A DNA stretch of 64,000 bases from NCBI GenBank assembly GCA_002375465.1, contig DFLT01000003.1, forward strand, positions 124,001 to 188,000, written 5' to 3'. Below are positions 61,976 through 64,000 of this stretch, piece after piece (position 1 is the first letter of the stretch; every line of letters starts with the position of its first letter). The DNA comes from Alphaproteobacteria bacterium UBA3612. GTDB lineage: Bacteria > Pseudomonadota > Alphaproteobacteria > Sphingomonadales > Sphingomonadaceae. The notes under the pieces are model-generated. The model made no database searches, was not told where the DNA came from, and saw nothing but the letters and a program-made list of their open reading frames with translations. The translations under genes were made by a program, and so were the position numbers.

Positions 61976-62776
61976 ATGGCGGCAAGCGGACAATCTCGTC
62001 GACGCGTCCAGTCGATCGAAGTGGGATTTCGGGTGTTGCGCGTCCTGCGCATGGCCGACGGCCTGTTGCCGTTGCGGGAAGTTGCGAAGCGTGCCGAAAT
62101 GCCGCCCAGCAAGGTCCACCTGTACCTGGTCAGCTTCATCCGCGAAAACATGGCCTACCAGGACGCCGCCACCGGCTATTATGGGCTCGGCTCTTTCGCC
62201 ATCCAACTGGGGCTGGCCGCCGTCAGGCAGGCGGACGTGGTGGGGATAGGGTCGCGGATGCTGGGGCCGCTGCGGGACGAGACGCAGTGCGCGGTCTATC
62301 TTTCCCTCTGGGGCGATCGGGGTCCCTGTATCGTGGCAAAGGCCGATGGGAACCTGCAGGGAGCCTTTGCGCTGCGACTGGGATATATACTTCCCGTGGC
62401 GACATCCGCGACGGGCAATGTGTTCCTGGCGCATCTGCCGCGCGAAGACGTTGAACGGGTCATGGAGATCCAGGACGATGCCAGCGCCAGCGGAGTGTCG
62501 CGACGGCTTCCAAAGGAAGAACTCGACAAGATCGCAGCAAATGTTCGTGAGCAGGGTTTTGCGTCGACCGTAGAAAGTCTCAACAATAATTTTGCGGGCC
62601 TTTCCGCGCCGATCTTCGGCCCCGGTGGAGATATTTCGGCCGCCCTCACTCTCCTTGGATCGGCAGACTATATAACAGGAGAGCGCAAAGATGCGTTTCG
62701 CGATCTGCTGCTGGAGGCAGCGGAGACGGTAACCGACCGACTGGCCGAGGCAAAGGCCGAACCCGCCGACGCGTGA
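61976..62776 (+). CDS. IclR-family transcriptional regulator
   Basis: 266 residues. Winged helix-turn-helix RRVQSIEVGFRVLRVL and PPSKVHLYLVSF, effector domain with VYLSLWGDRGPCIVAKADG and LPVATSATGNVFLA. Over the first 170 residues it is very close to the IclR gene at 48504, and the recognition segment PPSKVHLYLVSF is identical. The two may therefore bind the same DNA sites but answer to different ligands. No copy of the 10-3-10 site is seen right upstream of this gene. Confidence 0.9.
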   Translation: MAASGQSRRRVQSIEVGFRVLRVLRMADGLLPLREVAKRAEMPPSKVHLYLVSFIRENMAYQDAATGYYGLGSFAIQLGLAAVRQADVVGIGSRMLGPLRDETQCAVYLSLWGDRGPCIVAKADGNLQGAFALRLGYILPVATSATGNVFLAHLPREDVERVMEIQDDASASGVSRRLPKEELDKIAANVREQGFASTVESLNNNFAGLSAPIFGPGGDISAALTLLGSADYITGERKDAFRDLLLEAAETVTDRLAEAKAEPADA

Positions 62777-62808
62777 TTAAGCGCGCCGGCACCAGGTTGA
62801 AAGCATGC

Positions 62809-64000
62809 CTATAGCGCCATCGCCACCGCCTTCGTCTCCGTATAGGCCTCGATACCTTCGCGGCCATTTTCGCGCCCCCAGCCGGACTGCTTGAAGCCGC
62901 CAAAGGGCAAGGCCGGGTCGAGGCCGCCGCCGTTCACACGGACTGTGCCTGCCTTCAGCTTGCGTGCCAGTTGGTGCGCAGCAGATAAATTGTTGGTCCA
63001 GACAACCGCCCCCAGGCCATAATCGCTGTCGTTCGCCTCTGCCGCGATGCGGTCGAGGTCTTCGTCGCTGAAGGACATGGCGCAGAGGACCGGGCCGAAA
63101 ATCTCTTCACGCCGCACCGCCATGTCGGCGGTCGTGCGGGTCAGGACTGTTGGCGGCACGAAATTCCCGGCGCCGCCAATTTCGTGCCCGCCGGTGTGCA
63201 GATTGGCGCCCTCCTCTACCCCATGCCGGATATATCCATGAATACGATCGCGTTGTGTGGGAGAGATCACCGGTCCCATCTGCGTATCGGATGCCAGGCC
63301 CGGACCGATCTTCAGCCCCTGCGCGATCTTCGATACGCCCTCCACGACTTCATCGAAATGGCGCTCGTGGACGAACAGCCGCGAACCGGCATTACAAATC
63401 TGGCCGGCATTCGCGAAAATGGACATGGCCGCGCCGGGAATTGCCTTCGTGACGTCGGCGTCCGGCATGATGATCACGGGCGTCTTGCCACCTAGCTCAA
63501 GCGTCACACGTTTGAAATTCCCGCCAGCCGCGCGCAGGATCAGGCGACCAACTTCCGTCGATCCGGTAAACGTCACTTTTTCGACGCCCGGATGTGTCGT
63601 CAGCGCAGCGCCCGCCGTTTCACCAAAGCCGGTCAGCAGGTTGAAAACGCCAGGAGGGAAACCGATTTCCTCAATCAGCCTTGCGAGACGCAGCGCCGTC
63701 AGCGGCGTTTCCTCTGCGGGCTTCAGAATGACCGCGCATCCGGCGGCAAGGGCCGGCGCAATTTTGGAAACCGCCATCGCCAGCGGCGCATTCCACGGGA
63801 CGATCTGTGCCACCACGCCCACGGGCTGCTTCAGCGTATAGGCATGCCAGGTACCGGGACCGGAAAGAGAGATTGTCTCTCCGTTCAGTTTCGTCGCCCA
63901 CCCAGAATTATAGCGCAGTGTGCCGATCGCATGCGGCAAATCGAAATTGCGCGCGTCGCGGACGGGCTTGCCATTGTCCAGCGTTTCGAGCGCCGCAAAC
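62809..64000 (-). CDS. Aldehyde dehydrogenase, C-terminal part (5' end beyond window)
   Basis: About 397 residues are visible, and the reading frame continues through the right edge with LETLDNGKPVRDAR, a normal ALDH segment near residue 90, so the gene is truncated only by the window. Visible motifs are WNAPLAMAVSK (cofactor/oxyanion), FTGSTEVGR, VTLELGGKTPVI (catalytic Glu), NAGQICNAGSR (catalytic Cys) and EIFGPVL. The enzyme oxidises an aldehyde to an acid with NAD(P)+. It could take the aldehyde from the HpaI-type aldolase or the PQQ dehydrogenase. Confidence 0.9.
   Translation of the reverse strand, partial: FAALETLDNGKPVRDARNFDLPHAIGTLRYNSGWATKLNGETISLSGPGTWHAYTLKQPVGVVAQIVPWNAPLAMAVSKIAPALAAGCAVILKPAEETPLTALRLARLIEEIGFPPGVFNLLTGFGETAGAALTTHPGVEKVTFTGSTEVGRLILRAAGGNFKRVTLELGGKTPVIIMPDADVTKAIPGAAMSIFANAGQICNAGSRLFVHERHFDEVVEGVSKIAQGLKIGPGLASDTQMGPVISPTQRDRIHGYIRHGVEEGANLHTGGHEIGGAGNFVPPTVLTRTTADMAVRREEIFGPVLCAMSFSDEDLDRIAAEANDSDYGLGAVVWTNNLSAAHQLARKLKAGTVRVNGGGLDPALPFGGFKQSGWGRENGREGIEAYTETKAVAMAL

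Noticed and set aside
1..64000. CRISPR array, insertion sequence or phage genes
   Set aside because: No regularly spaced repeats, transposase or integrase motifs, or phage structural genes were seen on either strand.

Overview
The window reads as alphaproteobacterial, most likely a sphingomonad (Sphingobium, Novosphingobium or Sphingopyxis type). It is GC-rich, carries four large TonB-dependent receptors, four aromatic-acid-type (AAHS) MFS carriers, and many flavin, VOC and amidohydrolase catabolic enzymes. No rRNA, CRISPR array, transposase or integrase is visible.

Left block (1-8895): the 5' end of a probable class A beta-lactamase, a secreted esterase, a LuxR-type regulator beside an amino-acid permease, an exported N-acyl-D-amino-acid deacylase-like amidohydrolase, and a TonB receptor followed by an isochorismatase-family hydrolase. 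The block ends at a 47-bp 3' fragment of a tRNA-Lys(TTT) gene (9322-9368). This looks like the distal attachment site of an integrated element lying to its left.

Right block (9380-64000): about 55 kb of almost continuous catabolic genes. They fall into three parts. Part 1 (9.4-31.9 kb) has an SDR, two TonB receptors, a 2OG-Fe(II) oxygenase, an orphan solute-binding lipoprotein, two lactonase-type amidohydrolases, two AAHS carriers, two MetE-like enzymes, a MarR regulator, two carboxymuconolactone-decarboxylase-like proteins, an HpaI-type aldolase, an HSL-type esterase, and a periplasmic GlcG-like protein with a tethered cytochrome c. Part 2 (32.0-49.3 kb) repeats much of this set (TonB receptor, two AAHS carriers, the same two amidohydrolase types). 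It adds a methyltransferase-like gene coupled to a MetF-like gene, an MFS_3 carrier, a PQQ alcohol dehydrogenase, a hydrolase, an FAD hydroxylase and an IclR regulator. Part 3 (49.3-64 kb) is a run of twelve minus-strand genes: C-C hydrolase, luciferase-like monooxygenase, esterase, CMD protein, RibB, flavin reductase, HTH-methyltransferase, zinc ribbon, amidohydrolase, SMP-30 lactonase, a second luciferase-like monooxygenase and an extradiol-type dioxygenase. LysR, VOC, IclR and aldehyde dehydrogenase genes flank it.

Together the right block looks like a pathway for an aromatic, probably methylated or methoxylated, acid. Substrate would enter through TonB receptors and AAHS carriers, be oxidised by FMNH2-, FAD- and Fe(II)-dependent enzymes, have its ring cleaved by the extradiol enzyme, and be broken down by hydrolases, lactonases, aldolase and aldehyde dehydrogenase. 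The methyl group may be handled by the MetE-like, methyltransferase-like and MetF-like proteins. The substrate cannot be named from sequence. A 10-3-10 pseudo-palindrome recurs at six promoters of this block and suggests one shared regulon.
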